64,000 nucleotides of DNA from Gnetum montanum (lineage: Eukaryota > Streptophyta > Gnetopsida > Gnetales > Gnetaceae), in NCBI GenBank assembly GCA_015680685.1, contig MNCI01011084.1, forward strand, positions 738,202 through 802,201. Reading direction: 5' to 3'. The position numbers were made by a program, and so were the translations under genes. Below, piece by piece: positions 13,740 through 26,368 of this stretch. The notes under the pieces are model-generated. The model was not told the DNA's origin, ran no database searches, and saw nothing but the letters and a program-made list of their open reading frames with translations. Position 1 is the first letter of the stretch. The number at the start of each line of letters is the position of its first letter.

Positions 13740-15436
13740 GAAGGTAAAGTTGCTTTGAAGAACAGTCCAAACCATTTTTAAGAAATCAGGTCAAAAGCAA
13801 ACCAAATTTTGATCGACACCAAAGAAACTTTTCAACAGGAGTTCACTTGGTGAATACATCTGTAGGATTTGCTTCAATTGAAATTTTATTCAAAAGAATC
13901 CTTTGCTGTTTAATTTCCTTCCATATATAGTGATACTGTATTTCAATCTGCTTCATTCAAGCATGAAAGATTGGATTCTTGGATATGCTTATGGTACTTT
14001 AACTATCATGGCCAATATTAATTGGAGTCTGAGTGATGCCAAGTTCAGCTATTAGCCTTTAGATTCATATAGCCTCTCTGCATGCCAAGTTAGCAACAAC
14101 ATATTTAGCTTCAGTGGTAGACTGAGCAACATAAGATTGTTTCTAACTTTTCCAAGAAAAAGCATCACCAAAAAGATTAAACACATATCCACTAGTAGAT
14201 TTCCTATTCAATATCACTGCCCTAATTTGCATCAATGAAGCCATGAAGTCCATTGGAATCATTTTTATAATAGATACCATAATTTGAAGTACCACGAAGA
14301 TATTAGAAGACTCGCTTCACTACAATCTAATGTTGTTTTCTTGGATTAAACATATACCTACTAAGTTTTCCAACAATGTATGTAATATCAGGTCTAGTAG
14401 AGACCACTGCATACATTAAACTGTTGATAGCACTAGCATATGGAATTTTTACCATGAGCTCTTTTTCTTCACTTGTCTTTGGGCATTATTCAACTGAAAG
14501 TTTAATACTAGTTTCATAGGGTGCTATCACAAGTTTGCAATCATGCATATTAAATTTTTTTAAAATATTTTCAACATATGCAGACTGTCCAAGCCAAAGT
14601 TTTTTATTAGCCATGTCCCTTTTAATTTTCATGCCCAAAATTTTTTATGTAGCACCAAGATCCTTCATCTCAAATTGAGAAGATAGATAAATTTTTAACT
14701 CCTAAATATCATGTATGTTATTACCTACTATTAACATGTCATCGACATATAGTAACAAGATAACATATTTGTCACTTGTATTTTTAACATACATACAAGA
14801 GTCTTCGACACTTCTAACAAAGCCAAGATTTATCATGTGGTCATTAAATTATTTTTTATTCCACATCCTTGGTGCTTGTTTGAGCCCATATAGTGATTTT
14901 AATAATCGACACACCATATGCTCTTTTCCTATAATTTCATATCCTTCAGGTTGAAGCATATATATTTCTTCATCAAGATCACCATTGCAGAATGTTTTTT
15001 TCACATCCATTTCTTTCTCAAGTTTTATTTATGTGAATTGATAACATTTCAGCATCCATTGCCTATTTCCACTTTGCATTGTGCATAGATGAACATGCCT
15101 CATCATATGTTGATGGCTCATTATTTTCAGTAAACAGGACATATTCTTCTAGATGTGAGGGTAATTTTCTTATATGTGTTGAACATCTTAATAACTCATC
15201 TTCACTGAAAGTAGTTTCTCCCTCTTCATGTTGTTCCTCCTCATTTACCATGCTATCACCATCCTATTCGCTAGGGGCACAGAAACTTCATTATTAATTT
15301 TAACAGGCACATCCATAAGACTTATATCATTTGAAGGATTTTCAATATTTGAAGATTCCTCCTTCATAGATCCACATTTTTCTCTTAAGATAACATCTCG
15401 ACTATAAATAACCCTTTTAGTTTTTGGGTTATACAA
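13740..15436 (-). pseudogene. Copia RT/RNase H region, decayed
   Basis: Minus-strand remnants follow the order of a copia polyprotein: the hinge before RT (EPSTYDEACSSMHNAKW near 15063-15130), then a broken RT, then the RNase H end near 13830-14100, with readable TISISKNPIFHA, KQIEIQYHYIW and ANPTDVFTK. Stops and frame changes are frequent. The nearest part to the nested insert (15250-15436) encodes NPKTKRVIYSRDVI, the segment joining integrase to RT in copia elements. Confidence 0.85.
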
Positions 15437-16360
15437 TGATGGGATGCGATATCGCATGGGCTGCAATATTGCGTACGCGATATCGCAGTGCGTCGCCAAG
15501 TCTATAAATAAGAGGCGGCTCTCCCTTGTTTCCTCATCCTGGGCTAGAAGTAGGAAAATTCTGGCAAATTGATCACTTCAGAGATAGAATATTTTCCATG
15601 TGCCCGCAATAGGAGTCCTAAAGTGAACAGATCTTTATTCGAGCAACATTGTACCTGAACACAAGTTGTGTATGGCAATAAAGATGAGCTTTCCGGATAA
15701 ACCTTGCAGTGCATGGAATAGGATTTTATTTATTGCTTTCTCTCTCACCCTTAAACTCCTAGAACGTGGAATGAGTACGACTTGATTACGAGCATCTAGT
15801 GTGACTACTTGGTAACCCAGTGGCGTATTTAGGATTTGCGCTTCGTAATCCCAGTGGTAGTCGTGCACTAAGATGTGTACGGTTAGTCAAGGAATTGGCT
15901 ACTCATCGCACTTAGGCTAGATTAGATTCTCTTAACCCTTTCCTCCTAGTTAAGTGCCTCAGTATGACCACTTTGAGCACGTGCATTACACGTGGTGATC
16001 CCAGCAATGATTAGCGTTTGGTAGCCGCGGTTGCATTGGTTCAGGGTGTGTACGATAAGTGGGAATGAATGCTGACACTAGGTCATTTAGACTTAGTCAT
16101 TAGTTAGAATTAGTAATTAGCTTCTCAACCCTTAACTCAATAGCATAGGAGAAAAACATAAAAAGACTATAAAAATCATATACTTCGAACTTACTTAACC
16201 ATACATCGTGACAACTACAAGTAAGTCTGGGAAGACAACGAATCATTAACCCCAAGTGTTCCATGAGGCATGTAGGCACTTAGTCTACGGAGTTTGACCG
16301 GATTGTGTGTGCTACGCTCATTTCGTATGGTTGAGTGTAGGGGTATCTCGCCACTCATCA
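15437..16360 (+). repeat. 5' LTR of the gag-protease element
   Basis: 924 bp, TGATGGGATGCG to CCACTCATCA. The U3 carries two GCGATATCGC palindromes (15446-15455 and 15477-15486), followed by TATAAATA at 15503-15510. The R region includes a GCAATAAAGA polyadenylation-like word near 15680. It differs from the 3' LTR by scattered substitutions and by lacking about 18 bp of U3 palindrome sequence present there. Confidence 0.92.
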
Positions 16361-16361
16361 T

Positions 16362-16379
16362 TGGCGCCGTTGCCGGGGA
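16362..16379 (+). promoter_or_regulatory. Primer-binding site, tRNA-Asp type
   Basis: The 18 bases TGGCGCCGTTGCCGGGGA begin one base after the 5' LTR. This is the primer site known for Athila/Tat-group plant elements and is complementary to the 3' end of a tRNA-Asp. Confidence 0.9.
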
Positions 16380-16506
16380 CTAAGTGTTTGTGCGCCGAAT
16401 AGAATATAAAGGATATCACTCAAATCGTTGGGAGCCTAAACGAACCTTCGGGTTAATTAATTGAATAAGAATTTATAACGGTAAATTAGCACATCGATAA
16501 ACAACA

Positions 16507-19500
16507 ATGTCTTCTTCTAGCAAAAGCAATTCACCACCTAAGGACCATACAAAGAACAGTCAGCAATCAAAAACACATAACCTAAATCAACCAGTTCCTC
16601 AACAATATAAGTTGACATATACTCATCCCGATGAGTATATCCCCAACTTTACTTTTATTCTCCATCAAGACGAGCAGATGCACTGGAGAGATTTGCAAGG
16701 TAACATCGTGTTACCTTCAGATCGATTTATCCCAAACATGCTTCTCTGTGCCTTAGCACAGATTAGCATGACTCAGCTTTATGCTGAATACGTTGCAGAA
16801 AATTCTGATGTAAGGGATTACCATCCCACACCTTTACAATGTATGAGGGACGCAGGGCAGGAGAGCCAACATATACTATTGAAGGACAAAGAGGTCCCAC
16901 ACGTCCTTAGTGAAACTAGAGATGGTGAACCACTTACAACGGGTTCTCTATCAAGAGATGTTTCCCCTCCTAACAATGGTGAGGAGGTTGGGTATCAGAA
17001 CCTACGCTCAACGATACATAACACTGGTTCTGATCCTCATGAACACCAATTGTTCACAAAGGGAACAGCAACTCATGATAAGGCCGGGCACTTAGATCGT
17101 CACCATGATCGGGGCTGTAGCAATTGAAGAGAAGGTAGGAAGCATCGTCATGATGATGGTTCTCCTTCTTCTTCTCCTTCATCTCATCACTCACCCTTTC
17201 CTTCCACATCAGGGTGCAATCATGAAGAACACAATGGAGAGGATAAAAGTAAGAAAAATGAGAGACCTCGACAAGAGAGTCAAGAGAGAGGAAAAGGGCA
17301 AGACCGAAGGGAAAGTAGGGAACGGCGAAGACATCACAAGTGTCATGAAAGAGACGATCATGACAAGCCCCTACTTGCAACCCGAAGTATGCTTGACATA
17401 GCGGAGGCAGTAAGATTTCCCACAAGGAATTTAAAAGACAGTCGGATCAGGCGTTTAGACATGAACAATATCCCACGCTTTGAGGAGGGATACAACGTTG
17501 ATCCACAGCACCATTTATAGGCATTCCACGATGCCTGTGCCTTGCAAAATATAGAAAATGAGTGGTAGAAACTTAAGTTGTTTTCCAGGACACTCACCAA
17601 GGAAGCAGAGAGCTGGTACTGGTCCTTAGAATCGGAAACCCTTAGGAGGTGGAGTACAATGTTAGAACTCTTCAATGATAAGTATCAAACGTACTCCCGA
17701 GTGTCCAATTTGCGTAAGTAGATCCAAGGCTAGAAACAAGGTACACACAAACCCTTGGATGCTGCCATGGCCTGCTACTACACATTGTTACATCGTTGCT
17801 CAGGCCATGGATACGCACAGCGGGATCAACTTCGCCACATCGTGGATGGGCTAAGGCATGAAACTAGAAGAACCCTTGGGACTTATGCCCAAGGGAGACT
17901 CTCACAACTTAGAGCCCATGAAGTACATAGCTTGTTGTTGCAAGTAGCAAAAAAAGAAGGTGAGCTACGCAAAAGGGAAAGTGCGGAAGAATACAACCGT
18001 GATCCCTCTCTTCGAAAGAAGGGAGTGAAATTTTGCGATGAAGAGGATGAGTCACCAATTGAAGAGTTGGTGAACAGAAAGATCTTGCCGCCTCAAAAGC
18101 TCACAACAGAAATAGTGGCTAAGGTAGATGACGTATGGAGTTTCTTAGACTCTAAAATTGAAACTGTCTTAAAAATTGTAGAAGAGTCTAAGGTAGAACA
18201 AAGTAGTGACAAAGGTAAAACAAAGCGGAGAGATTTAGGCCCTGCACATAACAAGGGTAAGGGGAAAATCACTAACTCCGATGTGGTTGTGGATTCAGAC
18301 ACAGACGATGACGGTGGATGTGAGATCTGCCATTATGATCATTCCAAGGGATGTTGTCCAATCATCTCACATCTATAGGAGTTTGGGGTGTATGCACTTA
18401 ATCCGAAACTTAACCAACGGCAAACACCCCGTAGGTTACCTTATCCCCAAGGTAACCCAAGGCAGTTCCACTAACCATTAACGTATTATCCAAGTGGAAC
18501 TCCACCACAACCTAGCAGACAACATCAGCAGTGGCAATACCCACAGTCATGGGGGATGCCATCGCTGAAACATCAGTACCCTTACCAGCAACCTAACCCT
18601 TGTGGATATTATGTGCAGCAGCCAATTTCTCCAAGTGACTCTATGAGTCACACAACTCCCCACCATTACTACCAAGTTCGGGAGTACTTCAGAAGGACTC
18701 CTTCTCCTCCGGGAGGCACTCCATACCCACACCATCCTCCAAATCCATCCGCACCTCTTCCACAAGTAGTTCCCATAACACCTCCTGCTCCAACAATGCA
18801 AGGGGAACTTCCTCCTCAACCGTAGCAACGTCACGCTATGAGAGCTGTAAATATTCAACCTGCTGCTGGTTCTAACAACTGTAAAAAGAAAATACCTTGC
18901 TTCAAAACCAAAAGCCCAGACAAACTCTTGCAACAATAAGCGGTTGAGCCAATGTACACTTCTCCACCATCTAACACTTCGGAGCACCCTTCAGTCTAAC
19001 AGAGCTTAACGCATACAGTTATGTTAACGCATACCGTAACTGACTGGATCAAGGTAGGCCACCTTCCCAGGAAACTAACTGATCCTGGAAGTCCCTTAAT
19101 CTACCTTCAAGTTGTTGGAAATGAACCACATAGGGCTCTTCTTGACTCAGGTTCTGGAGTCAACTTTATTTCACAAGAGATGTATCATGCCTGGAACCTG
19201 CCCCAACTTAAGAAGAGCAACATTCAACTAGATTTAGTAGACCAGTCCATCACCATTCCCTTAGGATTGGTGGAGGACATCATTACTACTGTGTGTGGTT
19301 GGTCTTACCTAGTTGATTTCCTGGTGATTGAAGTCAACAACAACGAAGGGGACTTCCCAATTATAATGGGAAGGGCATGGCTTATTACAGTAAACGCATG
19401 CCTTAGGATCCACGATCTTTCCTTGGAAATCTCTAAGATAAATATTTATGGAAAGATCGAGAAGGGGAAAGTTCCATGCATCACATACAATGATTCATCA

Positions 19501-19632
19501 GGTGATGACATGGAGGAAATGCCTCTATGTAACAGGTGTGCCCTTGAAACTTTGAAACAAAGATGCCTGTATGTAGCAACCACACAAGTAGTAGACACCC
19601 CGTGGTTGACAGCTACTCGAAAGAGCAAATAA
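16507..19632 (+). pseudogene. gag-protease frame closed by ten stops, no frameshift
   Basis: Frame 1 runs unshifted from ATG 16507 to the TAA at 19630. Stops are at 17125 (TGA), 17518, 17566, 17719, 17731, 18376 (TAG), 18472 (TAA), 18823 (TAG), 18937 and 18997 (TAA). Most lie where relatives have Gln, so they are C-to-T changes. In order: a serine-rich N-terminus; a basic R/H/E-rich stretch; PLLATRS (about 17371); the gag core (about 17400-18000, ESWYWSLE, LFNDKYQTYSR); zinc knuckle CEICHYDHSKGCC near 18321-18360 (CX2CX3HX4C); a Pro/Tyr/Gln-rich linker; then an aspartic protease (LLDSGSGVNF near 19140, PIIMGRAWL near 19360). The protein would form the particle and mature it. The frame may extend to about 19836 past the TAA. 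Confidence 0.88.
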
Positions 19633-19849
19633 ATATGCATGGAATGAACTGAGGAGACAAACCATGCCAACAACGAAGACATAGACAAATTGGAATATGA
19701 GCGTCGCCAACTTCCACCCCTTAATCTAAGATCATCAATTGGGAGAAGTTGGACACTTCTTAGAAATTCAAATAGGCACTCATTATTTCAGATCTCTCCC
19801 TTTCCACTCAATCATGGGGGAGATGGCCACCTATGCTAACCATATGGGG

Positions 19850-21738
19850 CCCTCAGTTCTTTTAAGTTTTTGTTTTACAACGTTTTTGTTTTACAACTTT
19901 CTTTAACTTTTCTTGTTTTTTTTTTACAACATCGTTATACTTTTCCATTTTGTGTGTGTGTGTGTGTGTGTGATCCACCCTATAAGTTTGTCACCTAATA
20001 AGTGTTCGGAATGATGGTATAAACTGTTTTCATATTGATTGCTAATGTTTGGTTTTTACCTTTAAGTCACAATGTTGATACTAAGGTATGTTTCTTTTGA
20101 TATGGCAGGCAATGAGTTCACTTCATCCATCCATCCACCAATTCTATGGTCTCTCTTGGCTTGGAAATGTATAGTCTCCTTCATAATAAGAACTTTAATG
20201 AATCAGTGACTGGGCACTTCTCAAACTAAGGAAGGACTCAAGGTTCGAAAAGGGTGTGACTTCAAGGGAACTTGATGCTTTTGTGTTGGTCGTTCTCTTG
20301 GGTGCTTGGATGTTTTCTTTTTGAGTTTTCTCACCGTTCCAATGTTACCCCAATTATCAAAAGCTGAGACAATAAAAATAAGAAGTCTTTACATGGTGTG
20401 GTTCTCATGTATAAAAACACAAAACACAAAAAAAAACAAAACAAAATAGAAAAAGAAAAAGTGAGAATTCAAAGCACACCCCTTAGATGAAATAAACTTG
20501 GGCTACAAGCACTGGTTATGGAACCAAAAGTGTTCCCTCTAACTAAGGCCCTTATCGCTTCCCATTCTCTCCTTTGTTTCGTCAGAATGGTGGTGACTCT
20601 TGGGGAAGGCATCCTTGTTATCCAAGTGGATGGTATTAGCCGAATGCATTGATGTGAAGTCACTGGATGTGGTTGGTTTGAGGCCGGATTTGGAATGGGA
20701 TTTGCTAAGTCACATTAATCATAAACTACACAAGGGGATGTACACCACCTTGTTCTTGGGACTCCATTCCATTCTCTTCTCTCCATCCTTCTCCCCATTG
20801 TTCACCTCATTGCCGGTTGTATCATTAGTGTATATTTTAGTTGATGCATTGTTTTCCTTTTGGTAAATTCTTGTGGTTAAGACTTTAACTCTTATTCCAA
20901 ATGACATTCCTAGAGCCTACGGACTCTTTGAATGTGGGTTTGTTAGGGCATTAAGGGCATGAGCCTACTTTGGGGAGGACCCACTGACCTTCCTATTTGG
21001 TGCACCAGTTAACTTCTTTTCCCTAACATTTTTGCAATCAATTTTATTTTGTTCATTACCATCTTGACATCCATTTCCTTGATGCTATAGTTGTCCCTTT
21101 TTATCTATATTTCTTACTGCTTTCCTTTCTCCACCTAATACTACCGGAGGTTCACGATTAGTCATGGGGGTACGAAGCCCGATTTTCTCGATTTTCTCCT
21201 AGCCCCAAATTTTTTGATTTTCTTCCTAACCCCTACACCTTCGATAGTCACCATTAGTATATCTCTCAATCCATATCAACCATACCATGACCTAGCCAAT
21301 GAACTTACACCAAAGCAAGGTATTAATTACATGATTCATTTACCCTTGCTAATTTATGATTGTGTTGTGTGTGCAGATGGCGATCATACAACAACGGATT
21401 GGATCTGGAGCAAACACTTGGAATGGAGCAATGCTAGAAGCAGCTATGCGAGGAGAAAGATTGATGGCGTGCTTATCGATGAACAACAGAAGGCACAATC
21501 TTGGCATTGGTAGCAGCAACACTTCTTTCTCTCTCTATTTCTCAGCTGCCAACTAAGGCCTGATGTCATTGTAATAAGGTGTTCACCCTTGTTGTTATGA
21601 ACACCAGTTTTATCAAGTCTTGTAATGATGATCTGTTCACATGTCATCCCATTAGTTTCATTCCCCTCAATAATCCCATACCTTCCCGATATTATTGTAA
21701 GGAACTCAAGGACGAGTTTTCATTCAATCATGGGGGTA
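19850..21738 (+). other. 3' noncoding region with conserved islands
   Basis: There is no RT or integrase here. Short islands recur in the same order in the elements at 48848-55310 and 48163-61842: a GAG-end word with CATCCATCCATCCACC (about 20107-20140), GGGTGTGACTTCAAGGG (20252-20268), CATGGTGTGGTTCTCAT (about 20393-20410), AATTCAAAGCACACCCCTT (20466-20484), CTCTAACTAAGGCC (about 20538), GAGCCTACTTTGGGGAGGAC (20961-20980), and the pre-LTR stretch ending CATGGGGGTA (21704-21738). A (TG)n tract lies near 19955-19972. Confidence 0.75.
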
Positions 21739-22680
21739 TGATGGGACGCGATATCACATGGGCCGCGATATCGCGTATGCGATATCACGTCTTCCCCTGC
21801 GATATCGCAGTGCATCGCCAAGTCTATAAATAAGAGGCGGATCTCCCTTGTTTCCTCATCCTGGGCTAGAAGTAGGAAAACTCTAGCAGATTGATCACTC
21901 CAGAGATAGAATATTTTCCATGTGCCAGCAGTAGGTGTCCTAAAGTGAACGAATCTTTATTCGAGCAACGTTGTACCTGAACACAAGTTGTGTATGGCAA
22001 TAAAGACGAGCTTTCCGAATAAACGTTGTAATGCATGGAATAGGATTTTATTTATTGCTCTCTCTCACCCTTAAACTCCTAAAACGCGGAATGAGTACGA
22101 CTTGATTACGAGCATCTAGTGTGAGTAATTGGTAACCTAGTGGCATATTCAAGATCTGCGCTTGGTAATCCCAGTGGTAGTCGTGCACCAAGATGTGTAC
22201 AGTTAGTCAAGGAATCAGCTACTCATCGCACTTAGGCTAGATTAGATTCTCTTAACCTTTTCCTCCTAGTTAAGTGTCTCAGTACAACCACTTCGAGCAC
22301 GTGTGTTACGCGTGGTGATCCCAACAACGATTAGTGTTTGGTAGCCACGGTTGCATCGATTCAGGGTGTGTACGGTAAGTGGGAACAGATACTGACGTTA
22401 GGTAATTTAAACTTAGTCATTAGTTAGAATTAGTAATTAGTTTCTCAACCCTCAACTCAATAGCATAGGAGAAAAACATAAAAAGACTATAAAAATCATA
22501 TACCTCGGACTTACTTAACCATACACCGTGACAACTACAAGTAAGTTTGGGAAGACAACAAATGATTAACCCCAAGTGTTCCATGGGGCGTGTAGGCACT
22601 TAGTCTGCGGAGTTCAACTAGATCGCGCGTGCTATGCTCGTTTCGTATGGTTGAGTGTAGGGGTATCTCGCCACTCATCA
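21739..22680 (+). repeat. 3' LTR of the gag-protease element
   Basis: 942 bp, TGATGGGACGCG to CCACTCATCA. It matches 15437-16360 along its length with scattered substitutions and an extra stretch of U3 palindrome. TATAAATA is at 21825-21832. It is followed by the TACAA target duplication and then by copia coding sequence on the minus strand. Confidence 0.92.
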
Positions 22681-22685
22681 TACAA

Positions 22686-24720
22686 CTTATAATCTTTGAA
22701 ACCATGTCCATAGCCAAGAAAAATACATTTGACAGACTTAGAGTCTAATTTGGACCTATCAGATTTTGGAATATGTACATAGGCTTCACAACCAAAAATC
22801 TTCAAATGGTTTAAATTAATGGACCTACCACTCCAAACTTCATTTGAAATTTTTCCACCAAGTGCTAATGAAAAAGAACTATTGATAAGATAACATGCAG
22901 TCGTTATTACTTCACCCCCAGAATTGCTTATCAAGATCAAATTCACTAAGCATACTTCTGACATGTTCCATCAATGTTCAATTGAAGCGCTTTACTACTC
23001 CATTTTGTTCAAAAGTCCCTAGAACAGCCTTTTGCCTTTGAATGCCAGGTTTTTTACAAAAAGCATTCTATTCATTTGAGCAAAACTCACCACCATTGTC
23101 AGTTCTTAGAATTTTAATTTTATTTCCTAAATGATTCTCAACAAGAGCTTTGAATTCTATGAATTTTCCAAATACTTCAAACTTATGTTTTAATAAATAG
23201 ATCTAGCTCTTTCTAGAATAATCATCAATAAAAGAAACATAATACATAGCACCTCCGAAAGAACTTGTTTTAATATCTTTAATTGATTCACATACATTAC
23301 TATGTATTAGTTCTAATATCTGAAGAGATTTAGCATTACTTCTTTGAAAATTGTGACGCCTCTGTTTACCATGTAGATAATTATGATAGAAATCCAAGGA
23401 ATCTTTTGAAAGCTTAAATTTACCTTACTTGTAAAGCTCCTTAAGTCCTTTTTCACCAAGATGTCTCATTCTTTTATGCCACAAATCAATTCTTGAATTT
23501 AAATCAATAACTGCTAATGCACTTAATTTTTGCTTTAATGTCTTAACTTCTAATTTATACAATTTGTCTATTTTAATTCCGGAAGCCAAAATAGATGAAC
23601 TATGGAGTATTGAACATTTTCCACTTCCAAAGATAATAGTTAATCTTGCATCATCCAATTCACTTATAGATAAAAGATTTTTAGTAAGTGTTGGAACATG
23701 ATGTACATTGGAAATTTATTTAACTGCTCCATTTTTAAATTGAATTTTTACCTTTCCATAACCTATAACTTTGCATAAACCATCATTACCCAATCTTATC
23801 ATTCTAAGATCAGATGATGTATATTCATTGAACCAATCAACATGTGGAGTGTAGTGATGAGATGCACCCGAGTCCACATACCACAAATTTGTATCAGCAT
23901 TATCAGAAGATTAGACAACATACAAATCTTTCTCTTGAGCAAGAGGGCTTGATCACTTTTTGGTACATTACTCTCTTTGCCCTTTTTTAAAGGGCCTTTA
24001 CAATCTTTCTTTATATGGCCAACTTTACCACAATTCCAACATTTAGGTGGCTTCTTTACAAATTTTTAAGGCTTATTCTTAAATTGAGGCCTTGTAACAA
24101 ACTTTGGCTTTACATCATTTTTGATAAATAATACATCATTTTGAGGATTAGAAGTTTTCCTTCTTGCTTCCTTAGATAACAACTGACCAACAATATTATC
24201 AAAAATAAAGCTGATAGATGTATTACTTACAACCATGACAAATGCCTCCCATGAATCTGGAAGTGTGCTGAGAAGTATGATGCATTGATCTTCCTCATCC
24301 ATTTTCATCCTCATAGATTACAACTGATGGACCAATGTATTAAATATATTCAAGTGTTTAGTAATGGCAATACCTTCAACAATTTTACAATCATACAATT
24401 GTTTCTTCAACAACAACTTATTGGTTAGGGACTTTGTTTGATACAAAGTTTGCAATTTATCCCATAAATCTTTAGCAGAAGAAACATTGAAACCATTAAG
24501 CAATACTAAATCTAAAAAACACAAATGAATTGTACTTATCGCCTTCAAGTTCAACCTTTCCCACTCTTCATTGAACATTTTATTTGGCTTCACTCACAAA
24601 ATTGCACTATGCTAGTCCTTTTCAACGAGGAGAGTTTCCATCTTGATCTTCCATAATTCATAATTGGACTCGTTAAACTTTTCAATTTCAATTTTGGATA
24701 GAGAGTTGGTCATGATTTTT
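22686..24720 (-). pseudogene. Copia gag, protease and integrase, decayed
   Basis: On the minus strand the gag UBN2-type domain is at about 24066-24593 (LWDKLQTLYQTKSLTNKLLL, then ILLSTLPDSWEAF), followed by a CCHC zinc knuckle (CWNCGKVGHIKKDC, near 24000-24050). The pre-integrase region is at 23425-23658 (LWHKRMRHLGEKGLKELYK). Integrase is at about 22700-23400 (LIHSNVCE, YYVSFIDDYSRK, then FGCEAYVHIP and KCIFLGYGHGFKDYKLY). Stops and frame changes interrupt the frame, so it is inactive. The frame reaches the nested insert directly after YKLY. Confidence 0.88.
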
Positions 24721-24776
24721 CCTATAATTACTTGACAAAATAATAGTTGCACGTGGAACCTACCTTCAATACCAAT

Positions 24777-25194
24777 TGTTAGTCCCAATCACTTGCACCA
24801 ATATTATATTAAATTTAAATAAAGAAAATTGCAAGAAATAAAAAAAGATACAAAGTTACCTTGAGGAAAACCTTCAAGGTGAAAACCCCCAACAAAGAAT
24901 CAGCTCTTGAACCATTAGCAACACTACTTCAAAAGATTGAAGCTCAAGGAGAATTTACAAAAGAAGGAAGATTATTCTCAAGCTTGTGCTTTGAAAAATG
25001 TGGTGTTTTGGATGCTCCCTTTGAGCTCCTTATATATTGTCAGAGTACCCAAAAAATAAAAAAGGGATAAGGTAGTTTATTTTGGTAGGGATAGATATGA
25101 GACCAATGATAACATAGATAATAATAAAAATATAATAAGGCAGGGCAGAAATATGGGAGAAAATCAAGGCAGATTTGCCTTCATCCACCTCACA
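24777..25194 (-). repeat. 5' LTR of the copia element (minus strand)
   Basis: 418 bp, homologous to 13301-13727. On its internal side the minus strand reads a TTGGTATTGAAGG-like primer site. The flanking base words TTTCA and TCTCA form a near-perfect target duplication. Confidence 0.88.
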
Positions 25195-26368
25195 TCTCAT
25201 GGCTGCACAAATTTAATTTAATGTAAATAAGCAAAGGTTAAGCATTGCACCTCCAAGAATTGCTTAAGGATTAACAATCAAACTGATGAAGCAAAGTCAA
25301 TGAAAAGCACCGATGTATTTCGAGTTTTCCTCAATTTTGGTTCTTCCAATCTTAGCGTCCAGACTACTTGAAAGCAAATCATAGTTGAGCAAAAAGAAAA
25401 CAAACGGAAGAAGAAAAGGTTCGTGTACTCCAAAAAGTGAACATAACAACATGTCCAGGTTCAAGTTCAGTAAAAACAATTGAGAGCTCACACTGTGGTG
25501 AGCTCGTCGCATTTGGGGCTGATCTGATCTCTACTGCCAGAAAACTTAAGGTCTAAACAACTTAAATGCAGGTCATTCATGCTTAAAAAAGAAAAAAGGC
25601 AGCCAGTGTACTACTCCAAGTAGTGTAGTTCTAGATTACCAATAAAAGCGAGCATGATAACATGTCCAGGATAAGGTAGGGTTCACTAAAAAGAGTGAAA
25701 AGAGAGCTCACACACATATTGTGTTAGTTGCCATGTTAGCATCAGCCTTCCTTCTCTGCCTGCGTGCCTGCTACACATGCACATATAAATGCTATGCTCC
25801 AATCATCCCACATGCAAACCAAACAAACATACCACTTCCTTTAGGCTTTGCCTGCAAACCAACCAACCAACCAACCAAGCAAACAACCAGGTCTAACCAG
25901 ATTGAGTTGAGTTGCTTTCCAATTGCCTGGGCCCAAACAAGCACATGTACTGTGAATATATCCGTTCCTATCCTCTATCTCTATCGTAATTATTATGTAT
26001 GTTGGGTATGTATGGCTTCCCCCCTGCTACTTCTTTTTAATTTCAACGGCTCCTCCTCCCACTGCCCCCATGGCAAGCAAGCTTCACCCTCACACTGCAC
26101 AATTACATCACGCTAATCATTTTACTAATAACAGGATTGGCATTCCATAAAGCCCGGATATTCTCATTCCATTAATTAAGCAAGCCAGGCTTTAAGAAGG
26201 TTGGTAGATTACCCAAAGCTTGACTTCTTTGAAATAGTAGTGAAGTCTTGAGTTGAACCCATATCTTCCAACCAAAAAATCCCTGTCCCTCCCCGTTGGT
26301 CCAGTAAGAGTACATGCTACTTGACCTAAAATAGAACTGCAAAGAAAAGCCATGGAGCGTGTTATGTG
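25195..26368. other. Low-copy flank with small repeats, no gene recognised
   Basis: This follows the copia insertion and lies on the 3' side of the patellin gene. It contains a diverged direct repeat (ACATGTCCAGG ... GAGAGCTCACAC near 25448-25497 and 25659-25715) and an (AACC)n tract near 25857-25890. The ORFs here show no family resemblance. Confidence 0.5.

Larger units (their letters stand above)
15437..22680 (+). mobile_element. Nonautonomous LTR element carrying gag and protease only
   Basis: The element is 7,244 bp with LTRs at 15437-16360 and 21739-22680 and a perfect 5-bp target duplication, TACAA, at 15432-15436 and 22681-22685. A tRNA-Asp-type primer site follows the 5' LTR. One long reading frame (16507-19632) encodes gag, a short-spaced zinc knuckle and a retroviral-type aspartic protease. 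I see no RT, RNase H or integrase before the 3' LTR; instead there is about 1.9 kb of noncoding sequence. This fits the known class of terminal-repeat retrotransposons with a GAG domain (TR-GAG). It is inserted opposite to its copia host, so it is younger than the host. Confidence 0.92.
13301..25194 (-). mobile_element. Ty1/copia LTR retrotransposon, split by a nested element
   Basis: A complete but decayed copia element on the minus strand. The LTRs are 13301-13727 (3') and 24777-25194 (5'), flanked by TTTCA and TCTCA, a 5-bp target duplication with one mismatch. On the minus strand the 5' LTR is followed by a TTGGTATTGAAGG-like primer site, and a purine tract (AAGAGGGAGAAT) precedes the 3' LTR. 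Coding remnants run from gag (24.6 kb) through integrase to RT/RNase H (13.8 kb). The element at 15437-22680 sits inside it with a perfect TACAA duplication and interrupts the codons after YKLY; reading resumes at NPKTK on the other side. Confidence 0.92.
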
